Shown in pieces: positions 23,747-31,224 of a stretch of DNA of 32,078 nucleotides (its first letter is position 1; each line of letters starts with the position of its first letter). The stretch is from Alphaproteobacteria bacterium (GTDB lineage Bacteria; Pseudomonadota; Alphaproteobacteria; Reyranellales; Reyranellaceae). Below the pieces are notes generated by a model. The model worked only from the letters and a program-made list of their open reading frames with translations, did no database searches and had not been told where the DNA came from. The stretch is from NCBI GenBank assembly GCA_019235415.1, contig JAFAKN010000358.1:1-32078 (forward strand), given 5' to 3'. The translations under genes were made by a program, and so were the position numbers.

Positions 23747-23995
23747 TCAGCCTTGGGAAATGGAGCTCCCGCCCGCAACCAGCTCGAGCTCGATTTCCGA
23801 CATCCCGCCGTCCTGCTGCTTCAGGACCGCGTCGATGTCGCCAGCGGTGACGTCGAAGCCATTCTCGCGGCCGATCTTGGCGATCGCCTCCCGATCGATG
23901 ATCCCCTCGGCTGAAACGGCTCCCCTCAGCGCCGCCCGCAGCGGTTCGCTGGCATCGAGCATCTCACGAAATGCCCGCACGGCTTCGGTAGACAT
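23747..23995 (-). CDS. Nif11-like leader peptide precursor (copy 1), 6-residue core
   Basis: An 82-residue protein. The ATG at 23995 is preceded by GGAGG. Leader: STEAVRAFREMLDASEPLRA, then EGIIDREAIAKIGRENGFDV and MSEIELELVAGG, a textbook Nif11-type leader ending in the canonical double glycine at residues 75-76. Only SSISQG follows, so the mature peptide would be six residues without cysteine. It is related to the copy at 23281 but clearly diverged. A near-consensus promoter lies 54-82 bases upstream, so it can be expressed apart from the exporter genes. Peptide, signal or degenerate lantibiotic-like product: the sequence cannot tell. Confidence 0.85.
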   Translation of the reverse strand: MSTEAVRAFREMLDASEPLRAALRGAVSAEGIIDREAIAKIGRENGFDVTAGDIDAVLKQQDGGMSEIELELVAGGSSISQG

Positions 23996-24048
23996 CGCCC
24001 CTCCTTCGCTGCGCACTGGATGCAGTACGTTGCAGAAAGTCCCTCCAT

Positions 24049-24077
24049 ATTGTAAGGCGAATGCAGCCCTTGGGCAA
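24049..24077 (-). promoter_or_regulatory. Candidate sigma-70-type promoter for the leader peptide gene
   Basis: On the minus strand TTGCCC (24072-24077), a 17-base spacer and TACAAT (24049-24054) form a good housekeeping promoter match. Transcription would start near 24042, 47 bases before the ATG at 23995. The spacer is correct and the -10 differs from consensus at one base. It lies against the stop of the upstream cNMP-binding gene. Confidence 0.6.
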
Positions 24078-24078
24078 C

Positions 24079-24618
24079 TCAAGCCGAGCGGGCCAGCGCG
24101 TGCAGCAGCCGTTCGAAGCGGGCCCCGGCCAGGGAAACCTGGTCGAGCACATCCTCGTCCAGCTCATCCTCCATGATCTGCTGTCCGGCCAGTGCCTGCC
24201 CCGGGCCAGCCTTCATCCGATCCACCGTGCCGCGCAAACGGTCCGCGAGAAACATCGCCATCGCCTTGTAGAAGCGGCCGGCAAACCCCGGGTCTTCGGC
24301 GAGACGCGCTTTGACCTCCCGGCGGTCGATCGCCAGCAACGTGCAGCGGCCGTCGGCCCGCACCGTGGCAGACGGTAGGGCAGAGTCCACAAAGGACATC
24401 TCTCCGACGATCTCGCCCGCACCCAGGCTTGCAATCCGGCCGAGGCCATTCACTTCGACCGCCGCGCGGCCGGCGGTCACGATGAACAAGTCGTCCAACG
24501 GCACACCTTCGCGCACCAGGATGGAATCGCTCTCGAGGTCGAGATGCCGACCGCGGCGGGCCATCCAGTCGACGTCTTCGTCGCTGAGATGGCCAAGAAT
24601 ATAGAGGACCTTGCGCAT
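24079..24618 (-). CDS. Cyclic-nucleotide-binding domain protein without DNA-binding domain
   Basis: A 179-residue protein. Residues about 25-135 form a Crp-type cNMP-binding beta-roll: SILVREGVPLDDLFIVTAGR, LGAGEIVGEMSFVD (phosphate-binding cassette GEMSF) and LPSATVRADGRCTLLAI. In the cassette the Arg normally placed after PRSA is replaced (LPSATV), so true cAMP binding is uncertain. The C-terminal 45 residues are helical and acidic (EDELDEDVLDQVSL), with no helix-turn-helix. It is located 12 bases after the second exporter gene and just before the leader peptide genes. Such domains accompany NHLP-type exporters, so a role in regulating export is likely but unproven. Confidence 0.85.
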   Translation of the reverse strand: MRKVLYILGHLSDEDVDWMARRGRHLDLESDSILVREGVPLDDLFIVTAGRAAVEVNGLGRIASLGAGEIVGEMSFVDSALPSATVRADGRCTLLAIDRREVKARLAEDPGFAGRFYKAMAMFLADRLRGTVDRMKAGPGQALAGQQIMEDELDEDVLDQVSLAGARFERLLHALARSA

Positions 24619-24630
24619 TTCTTTCGCCGT

Positions 24631-27588
24631 TCACAGGAGCTGTCTGCGTGCCAGTGCCGCGAACGCGCCGGCGCGTTCGATCAGATCCTCGTACTTGCCC
24701 TGCTCGACCAGGCGGCCGCGGTCGAGAACAAAGACGTGATCGGCTTGCCGGATGGTGCTGAGGCGATGGGCGATCACCAGGCGGGTAACACTGAGCTTGG
24801 CGAGCGTCTCGGTGACGACGGCCTGCGTGCGATTGTCCAGCGCGCTGGTTGCCTCGTCGAGCAGCAGGATGCGCGGGCGATGGACCAGGGCACGGGCGAT
24901 GAGCAGTCGCTGGCGCTGGCCGCCCGAGAGCGTTCCGGCGCCGTCGGGCACGACCGTATGCATGCCCATCGGCATGGCTTCGATGTCTCGATCCAGGCCG
25001 ACCAATCGCGCTGCGGCCCAGGCGCGGTCCAGTCCGAGTGCGGAGTCACCCAGGATGATCTCATGCAGGCTGCCGCTGGTGATGCGCCCATGCTGCAACA
25101 CGACACCGATCTGTCGGCGCAGGGCAGCGAGGTCGAGGCGATCGGCACCACGGCCGTCGAAATAGAGTCCACCGCTTTCCGGGCTCTCGAAACCCAGAAG
25201 CAGCCGGATCAAGGTCGACTTGCCGCTTCCCGAGGCGCCGACCACCGCCACGTAGGCACCGGCTTCGATGGTCATCGAAAGGTCGCTCAGCACGGGAGGC
25301 CCATCGTCGGAATAGCGAAAGCAGACGTGCCGCAGCTCGATGCGGCCTTCCAGGCGCCCCGGCAACTCGCTTTGCTCGGGCGTCTCCGGAACGGCGGCGA
25401 GCAACGGTCGGGCGCGCTCGAGCAGCGGCAGGGCCGCCTGCAGCTTGCTGGCCGCATTGGCCATCTCGGTCATGGCGCTCAGCAACTGGCCGAACGCGGC
25501 GGCGAACGCCACGAAGCTCCCTGTGGAGAACAGGCTAGGAGTCTCGTCCTGGCCCGGGTCGACGACCATCGACCGCATCAGGGCCTGCTCCGAATCGCCC
25601 TTGGTCAGCCAGATCAGGGCGCCATAGAGCGCCATCAGGGCCAGCGTCGGCAGCAAGGCCTGGGCGACCTGCTGCGCGGCGACGTAGCGCTGCGCCGCCA
25701 CGAATCGCGCCTTCTGCCCGGCGAAGCGCCAGATCCACTGCGTCATCGCGCGCGCTTCCGCCGCTGCGACCCGCAGCTTGGCGACGCCGATGATCAGCTG
25801 CAGGACAAAGCCATCGACGCTGCCCTGGTTGCGCAGCCGCTCGCGCTCGTGCCTCAACTGTCCCATCGACAGCGCCGCGTTGACCGCCACGATGACCAGG
25901 ATGAGGACCATCGCGACCAGGCCCAATCGCAGATCGTAGAGCACCAGCAGGCCGAAGCTCACCAGGCTGAAGACGCCGCCCAGAAGCGCTGTGACGCCTG
26001 CCTCGGTCATCACCTGCCGCAACGCCTGGATACCGAGCACGCGATCGCCGAGGTCGCCTGAACTGTAGCGGCGGAAAAACCGTGCCGGCAGCCGGATCAA
26101 CCGGTCCATCAGGAACGCCTGCAACCGCTCGTCGAGGCGGCCCTCCAGGCGCACGATCGCCAACGCCTTGACCATCTCGAAGCACGCCCGACCCAGTGCT
26201 GCCGCCACGAGGCCCGCGACAATCTCGACCAATGCGGTCGAATCGCCGCGTGGCACGACTGCATCGAACGCCAGTCCGGTCAACATCGGCAGGACCAAGC
26301 CCAGGAGCGCCGCGGCCAAGCCCATAACCACAAGCCCGAGAGCATCGCGCACAAGGCCGGTGCTACCTAAGCGGAACAGCCGTAAGAGGCCGACCGGCGC
26401 CTTGTCCGGCGCCGGGTAGACCTGGACGGCATCGCCTTCGAGGCGCGCCGCCAGGGCCTCGTCGACAACCGACGTGGTCGATCCGGCGACCGCCCGCCAG
26501 TGACCCGCCGAAAGCGGCAGCAGCGCAACCGGCCGACGATCCTCGCCGTACCAGCCGATCATCGGCGAGCCCTCCCGACGCCACCAGCGGTCACGCAGCA
26601 GGACCTTGCGGCCGCGCAATCCGACCGTCGCGAGAAGCTCGCGCAATTGGTCGCGGCGACCGGCTGCGGGCGCATCGCTGGCTGGCTGGTTTTGGCGAAC
26701 GGCCGGCAGGCTCGCGCCCAAGTGCTTGCATACCGCGTACAGCGCATGCAGGAGCGGGTCGGCAGGCGGCGTCTTTTCTACGGCCCGCCTCGGTCCGGCG
26801 AGTTCCGCCATCGTCTCAAGGCCTTGCCTGACCGTAAGCTGCTCGCGTTGGCTAGTCTCCGAAAGTCGGCGCTGCTCCTCGACGGCAGCGCGCTCCAGCC
26901 GCGCCGCAATGCGCTCGAGCAAGCGCGCGTGCAGTTCCTCGATCGCGAGGTCGAGAGTGTCGGCGGATGGCTGACGCATCGCCATCAACGTCACCTCTTG
27001 CGGCGCCGTCACCCAGGCCCTGCCGACGAGCGGCAAGCTCGCCGCCACCGGCGACGGCGGCCCGCCGAGCAGACCGATCGCGCCGGACGCGGACAGCCAC
27101 AACATGCAGCGCGGATCGGCCGAGCCACGCTCCCCGGCGGCAAGCACGGTCGACCCTGGCTCCAGAAACCGTTCCGGCCAGGATCCGTCATCGACCGCGG
27201 CGGCACGCACAAGGGCGCCGAACCAATTCTCGAGACGCTCGGGCGCGCCGCTGACGGCGGCCTCCAGGTCCTGCTGCACGGACCGCAGCCGCGAGTCCAT
27301 TGAGCCGACCGCCAGCAACTGCAGGCGCCGTCCCCAGATCTCGACCGGCGGCGCCCCGAACAGAAGGGCGCCTGCCGAGAAGCGAGCGATGTGGTGGCGA
27401 ATGCCGCTCCGCGCGGATCGATCGACGGAGCAGACGAAAACATCGACGAAACCCGCCTCCACCAGCCACAGGCAGCTCGGGTCGCTAAGCTCCAGCGGTT
27501 TGTTGCTGCCGCCTTCGAGCACGAGCTCGGGCTCGGGACTCGCCGGATCGGCGCCGTCAGTGCGATCGACGAGAAGCGACGGCGCCAA
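24631..27588 (-). CDS. NHLP-type peptide exporter, ABC permease/ATPase subunit (ABC2-like)
   Basis: A 985-residue protein. The TTG start lies 3 bases after the upstream stop. The first about 420 residues are a soluble N-terminal region (RFSAGALLFGAPPVEIWGRR, LLVGT-like beta segments, later LLATVGLRGRKVLLRDRWWRR) that lacks the C39 cysteine. This long non-peptidase extension is typical of the second ABC protein of NHLP bacteriocin export systems. A six-helix ABC membrane domain follows (about 425-730), then an ATPase with Walker A GASGSGKST, signature LSGGQRQRLLIARAL, Walker B ILLLDEATSALD and switch His IAHRLSTI. It likely forms a heterodimer with the C39-containing transporter encoded immediately upstream. 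Confidence 0.9.
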   Translation of the reverse strand: MAPSLLVDRTDGADPASPEPELVLEGGSNKPLELSDPSCLWLVEAGFVDVFVCSVDRSARSGIRHHIARFSAGALLFGAPPVEIWGRRLQLLAVGSMDSRLRSVQQDLEAAVSGAPERLENWFGALVRAAAVDDGSWPERFLEPGSTVLAAGERGSADPRCMLWLSASGAIGLLGGPPSPVAASLPLVGRAWVTAPQEVTLMAMRQPSADTLDLAIEELHARLLERIAARLERAAVEEQRRLSETSQREQLTVRQGLETMAELAGPRRAVEKTPPADPLLHALYAVCKHLGASLPAVRQNQPASDAPAAGRRDQLRELLATVGLRGRKVLLRDRWWRREGSPMIGWYGEDRRPVALLPLSAGHWRAVAGSTTSVVDEALAARLEGDAVQVYPAPDKAPVGLLRLFRLGSTGLVRDALGLVVMGLAAALLGLVLPMLTGLAFDAVVPRGDSTALVEIVAGLVAAALGRACFEMVKALAIVRLEGRLDERLQAFLMDRLIRLPARFFRRYSSGDLGDRVLGIQALRQVMTEAGVTALLGGVFSLVSFGLLVLYDLRLGLVAMVLILVIVAVNAALSMGQLRHERERLRNQGSVDGFVLQLIIGVAKLRVAAAEARAMTQWIWRFAGQKARFVAAQRYVAAQQVAQALLPTLALMALYGALIWLTKGDSEQALMRSMVVDPGQDETPSLFSTGSFVAFAAAFGQLLSAMTEMANAASKLQAALPLLERARPLLAAVPETPEQSELPGRLEGRIELRHVCFRYSDDGPPVLSDLSMTIEAGAYVAVVGASGSGKSTLIRLLLGFESPESGGLYFDGRGADRLDLAALRRQIGVVLQHGRITSGSLHEIILGDSALGLDRAWAAARLVGLDRDIEAMPMGMHTVVPDGAGTLSGGQRQRLLIARALVHRPRILLLDEATSALDNRTQAVVTETLAKLSVTRLVIAHRLSTIRQADHVFVLDRGRLVEQGKYEDLIERAGAFAALARRQLL

Positions 27589-27591
27589 GGC

Positions 27592-29790
27592 TCACCGCGC
27601 GGCGACGAGAGCGGCGTACTCGCCGCCTTGCGCCAACAGCGTCTCGTGGGTACCGCGCCCAACGATGCGTCCGCCGCGCAACACGATGATTTCGTCGCAA
27701 TCGCGAATCGTGCTGAGCCGATGAGCGATGATGATGCAGGTGCAGCCCCGGCGGCGCAGCTGGTCGTCGATGCGTTTTTCCATCGCCGGGTCCAGGGCGG
27801 CCGTCGCCTCGTCCAGGATCAGGATCGCCGGCTCGCCGACCAGCGTGCGGGCAATCTCCAACCGCTGTCGCTGTCCGCCGCTGAAGTTGTTGCCCCCTTC
27901 TCCCACCGCGGCGTCGAGCTGCCCCTTGCGCTCTGCGATCTCGTCGAACAGCGCCGCGTCGGCCAGCGCGGCGTTGAGTTGCACGTCGGGCAGGCCATCG
28001 TCCCACAGGGTGAGGTTGTCGCGTACCGTTCCCTCGAACAGGAAAATGTCCTGGTCGACGTAGGCGAGCGAACGGGCACGCAACGCTGGCGAGATCTCGC
28101 CGAGAGGATACCCGTCGAGCACGATCTCCCCCGACCATGGCGGCAACAACCCAGCGATCAAGCGGCCGACCGTGCTTTTGCCGCTGCCCGACCCGCCGAC
28201 CAGCGCCACCCTCATGCCGGGCTGCATCGATAGCGACAGGCCGCTGATCAAGGGCTGATCCAGTGGATTGTAGCCGAAGGATACGTTTCTGAGCTCGACC
28301 GCGCCGCTGAGGCGCAGCAGTCGGTCGGCCGGCTCTCCGCTCTCGGAATCACGATGACTCGGCCAAGCGGGTGCGGCGGGGTAGACCATCAGATCATCGA
28401 CGCGCTGCAAGTCGGCCCGTGCCGACTGCAGCTGCGTCTTCAGTTGCACGAGCTTGGTCAACGGCTGCGTGAAGCTTTCCGCAAGCGACTGGAAGGCGAC
28501 CAGCGTGCCGAGCGTCATGGCGCCCTGCATGACCTGCCAGGCGCCCAGTCCAACGACGGCGGCGGCCGACAATCCTGCGAGCAGGGCCGGCGCCACCGCC
28601 AGCATGGCCGCCTGCAGGCCCAGCTCCTGGCGAACCCCCAGCAGCAGCGCGTGATACCCTGCCCATTTTTCGAATGCTCGGGCTTCCAGGCCCGACGCCT
28701 TCACGGTCTCGATGGCATGGATGGTGCCGATCGTCGCGGCCGCCAACTTGCCTTGTTCGGCGAGCTCACGCCGGCTTTGCATCTCCTGGCGGCGTGCCCC
28801 GATCTGGACGACCAGTATGTTGATCAGCGCAAGGCCGATCACGGTTGCCGTCAAGGCGGTGTCATAGCAGAGCATCACCGCGGCGAAGAACAGCACGGTC
28901 GACGCATTCAGAAGGTTGGTCGCGAGCTCGCCGGACAGCAGACGCGCGATCCGTTCGTTGGCCAACATGCGATTCATCAGCTCGCCGGCGTGGCGCTGCC
29001 CAAAGAAGGCCATCGGCAGCCGCAACATGTGGTCGATGAATTGATAGGCCGATACCGCGCTGAGCTTCGCTTCGAGGCGGATCAGCGCGTCCTGTTGCAG
29101 CCAGGTCAGTGCGGTCCGGACCAGCGCCGTCGCCAACATGCCGAGCAGCAAGGGTAACAGCCAATCGTCCCGACCGCCGACCAGCACATCGTCGACGAAG
29201 ATCTGCGAGAACACCGGCAGCACGACCCCCGGGACGACCAGCGCGACGGTTGCTAGCATGACGAATTGCAGCGCCACGCCGGACTTCTTCAGGCGCGCCC
29301 CCAGCAACTTCACCATGCCCGGCGGTCGGCGTGTTCTGACGAAGTCCGAGCTGGGCTCGAAGGCCAACGCCACCCCGGTGAAGGCCTCGTTCAGCTCCTC
29401 GCGCGTGACCCGGCGCGGGCCCAACGCCGGGTCGTTCAGGAAGACGTCGTTTCCCCGGATGCCTTCGAGCACGAGGAAATGGTTGAAGTTCCAGTGGATG
29501 ATGAGCGGCCACGGCATTCGCTCGAGATCGTGTGGCTCCTTCTTGAAGCCCTTCGCCAAGAGCCCGTAGGCGCGGGCCGCCTTGAGAAGGTTGGTCGCCT
29601 TGACGCCGTCGCGCGACACCCCGCAGGCCTGCCGCAGTTCCTCGAGCGGCACCCAACGGCCGTAGTGAGCCAGGACCATGGCAAGCGAGGCGGCGCCGCA
29701 TTCGACAGCCTCCATCTGGAGAACTGCCGGCACCAGGCGCGGCCGCGGGCTTCGCCGCCCCGATTTGGTCGATGGTGCGCTGGCCGTCAC
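27592..29790 (-). CDS. NHLP-type peptide exporter with C39 peptidase, permease and ATPase (ABC1-like)
   Basis: A 732-residue protein. The GTG start overlaps the adaptor's stop by 4 bases. Residues 18-145 are a C39 double-glycine peptidase: Q25 and C31 in LQMEAVECGAASLAMVL, His in NHFLVLEG (H104) and Asp in LNDPALG (D120), so the catalytic set is complete. Membrane helices follow at about 165-450, then an ATPase with GGSGSGKST, FSGGQRQRLEIARTL, ILILDEATAALD and IAHRLSTI. The family cuts leaders after GG-type motifs while exporting the remainder. Its natural substrates here are the two Nif11-like precursors encoded downstream. Confidence 0.93.
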   Translation of the reverse strand: MTASAPSTKSGRRSPRPRLVPAVLQMEAVECGAASLAMVLAHYGRWVPLEELRQACGVSRDGVKATNLLKAARAYGLLAKGFKKEPHDLERMPWPLIIHWNFNHFLVLEGIRGNDVFLNDPALGPRRVTREELNEAFTGVALAFEPSSDFVRTRRPPGMVKLLGARLKKSGVALQFVMLATVALVVPGVVLPVFSQIFVDDVLVGGRDDWLLPLLLGMLATALVRTALTWLQQDALIRLEAKLSAVSAYQFIDHMLRLPMAFFGQRHAGELMNRMLANERIARLLSGELATNLLNASTVLFFAAVMLCYDTALTATVIGLALINILVVQIGARRQEMQSRRELAEQGKLAAATIGTIHAIETVKASGLEARAFEKWAGYHALLLGVRQELGLQAAMLAVAPALLAGLSAAAVVGLGAWQVMQGAMTLGTLVAFQSLAESFTQPLTKLVQLKTQLQSARADLQRVDDLMVYPAAPAWPSHRDSESGEPADRLLRLSGAVELRNVSFGYNPLDQPLISGLSLSMQPGMRVALVGGSGSGKSTVGRLIAGLLPPWSGEIVLDGYPLGEISPALRARSLAYVDQDIFLFEGTVRDNLTLWDDGLPDVQLNAALADAALFDEIAERKGQLDAAVGEGGNNFSGGQRQRLEIARTLVGEPAILILDEATAALDPAMEKRIDDQLRRRGCTCIIIAHRLSTIRDCDEIIVLRGGRIVGRGTHETLLAQGGEYAALVAAR

Positions 29791-31064
29791 AGGCCGGTGA
29801 CCTTACGCAGGAATGGCAGGACATAGGCCAACGGCGACTGCTCGCGCACGGTGATCTCGCCGTCGGCAAGCATGCCGCTGGTGAGCACGCCCGGCGGCCC
29901 TGAGCCCGACGACCAGCGGTAGCCGGTCGGCGCCGAAGGGTCGGGGAACAGCTCGACGCGCACCGCGAAGGGAGCGCCCTTGGCGGAAAACTGTTGCACC
30001 AGCTTGTCGTTCTGCAGCACCGACAGCATGCCCTGCGGCGTCGACGGGAACTCCGACACCGCCAGCACGCGGCCCATGAGCATCCCCCATTCTTCCTTCT
30101 TCACACCACTTGGCTGGATCCGCGCATCCATGCCGCGCTTCACCTGCTTGCCGCTTTGCGGCGGGATGTAGAGCACGAACTCCGCCCCGCGCGACCCGCT
30201 CTCGATGGTGGCGACGGGTGCGCCCTCGGCCACCCGGCCGCCCGGCGTCGCCTTCCACTCGGTAAGCACGCCGGAGGCCGGGCTGAGCACATGTCCTGTC
30301 AGCTCGCGCTTCAGGACCACCTCGTTGAGATCGCGCCGCGCCTGCGCCAGCTTTTCGCTGCGATCGTACAGTTCGGCGGCGGCGCGGCTGCGTTGCGCCA
30401 GCTCCTCGGCGTCGATCTGCAGCATCTGGCTGCGGGCATCGGCAATGACCTGGTGCGCCATGCCGATCTCGCGACGCAGGTCTTCAATCCTTTGACGGGT
30501 CGAGAGTCCGCGTGTCGACAGCTCCTGCTGGGATTTCAGCATCTCGGTCAGAGCCTGGATGCGCGTATCGGCCTCCGTGACCGAATCCCGGATCGCCGCA
30601 CGACGGGCTTCGTGGTTGCTGGCCCGGGCCGCAACTTCGCCATCGATCTCCGCCTTGCGGTGGTTCAGACGGGCTTCCAGATCCGCCACAAGCGAGCGTG
30701 CATTCTCGATGGCTCGATCCAGACCCGGCTGCTGCAGACGGGCAAGCTGCTGGCCAGCCGAGACCGTCGCGCCGACCGCGATCGGCTCAATGATCAGGAC
30801 GCCGACGGCGGGCGCCACCGCATCGAACAGCTGTCCGCCCGTATTGACCAGAATACCGGAGCCTTTGACGCGCGTCGGGATGATCCCGACCATGCTCCAG
30901 GCGACCACGAGCGCAAGCAGCGCCAGGACTGCCGCCAGCGCCGCCCAGCTCCGCGGCCGAGTGACGGTGATCAGACGATCAAGATGCTCGGGCGACGACA
31001 GCCGATCGAGAGCAGCCTGACGAAACAGCCGGGTGGCACCGGGCGCCGCCATCGGCGTCAGCAA
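29787..31064 (-). CDS. HlyD-family adaptor of the NHLP-type peptide export system
   Basis: A 425-residue protein. It has an N-terminal cytoplasmic stretch, one membrane helix (AALAAVLALLALVVAWSMVGI, about residues 41-61), a lipoyl-like half (GVLIIEPIAVGATVSAGQQL), a long coiled coil (about 125-250, rich in Arg/Glu/Ala), the second half (HVLSPASGVLTEWKATPGGRV) and a beta-barrel part. This is a periplasmic adaptor or membrane fusion protein bridging the ABC exporters to the outer membrane; no TolC-like gene is in the window. The TTG start has AGGAA nearby, and ATG at 31052 is an alternative. It is first of the export operon, overlapping the peptidase-transporter gene by 4 bases. Confidence 0.9.
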   Translation of the reverse strand: MLTPMAAPGATRLFRQAALDRLSSPEHLDRLITVTRPRSWAALAAVLALLALVVAWSMVGIIPTRVKGSGILVNTGGQLFDAVAPAVGVLIIEPIAVGATVSAGQQLARLQQPGLDRAIENARSLVADLEARLNHRKAEIDGEVAARASNHEARRAAIRDSVTEADTRIQALTEMLKSQQELSTRGLSTRQRIEDLRREIGMAHQVIADARSQMLQIDAEELAQRSRAAAELYDRSEKLAQARRDLNEVVLKRELTGHVLSPASGVLTEWKATPGGRVAEGAPVATIESGSRGAEFVLYIPPQSGKQVKRGMDARIQPSGVKKEEWGMLMGRVLAVSEFPSTPQGMLSVLQNDKLVQQFSAKGAPFAVRVELFPDPSAPTGYRWSSGSGPPGVLTSGMLADGEITVREQSPLAYVLPFLRKVTGL

Positions 31065-31156
31065 TTGTTCCTGTTGCGAAACACGCGATCCCCCGAGCGT
31101 TGCCCCGCACGAAGAGGCGCCCTCGCCTAGCTCGGGCAGCTCTCCATGCAGTCAAT

Positions 31157-31184
31157 CGCATACGAATGACAATCACATGTCAAT
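31157..31184 (-). promoter_or_regulatory. Candidate promoter with overlapping palindrome for the export operon
   Basis: On the minus strand TTGACA (31178-31183) is a perfect -35, but the best -10 (TATGCG, 31157-31162) sits after only 15 bases. The -35 lies inside ATTGACATGTGATTGTCATT (31165-31184), whose TGACA/TGTCA arms flank 6 bases. This looks like an operator for a dimeric regulator. A transcript would start about 85 bases before the adaptor gene. Confidence 0.4.
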
Positions 31185-31224
31185 GCGCGCCGCTGCATAG
31201 GACAACGCGCCTGCAATTTCTCCG

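Noticed and set aside
22800-23750. CRISPR-like array, because of repeated units
   Set aside because: The repeats are gene duplicates about 418 bases apart and hairpins, not regularly spaced short repeats with unique spacers.
24544-26061. 505-codon plus-strand frame opposite the exporter ATPase
   Set aside because: Antisense to Walker A, signature and Walker B motifs; Gln/His/Asp-rich shadow without family features.
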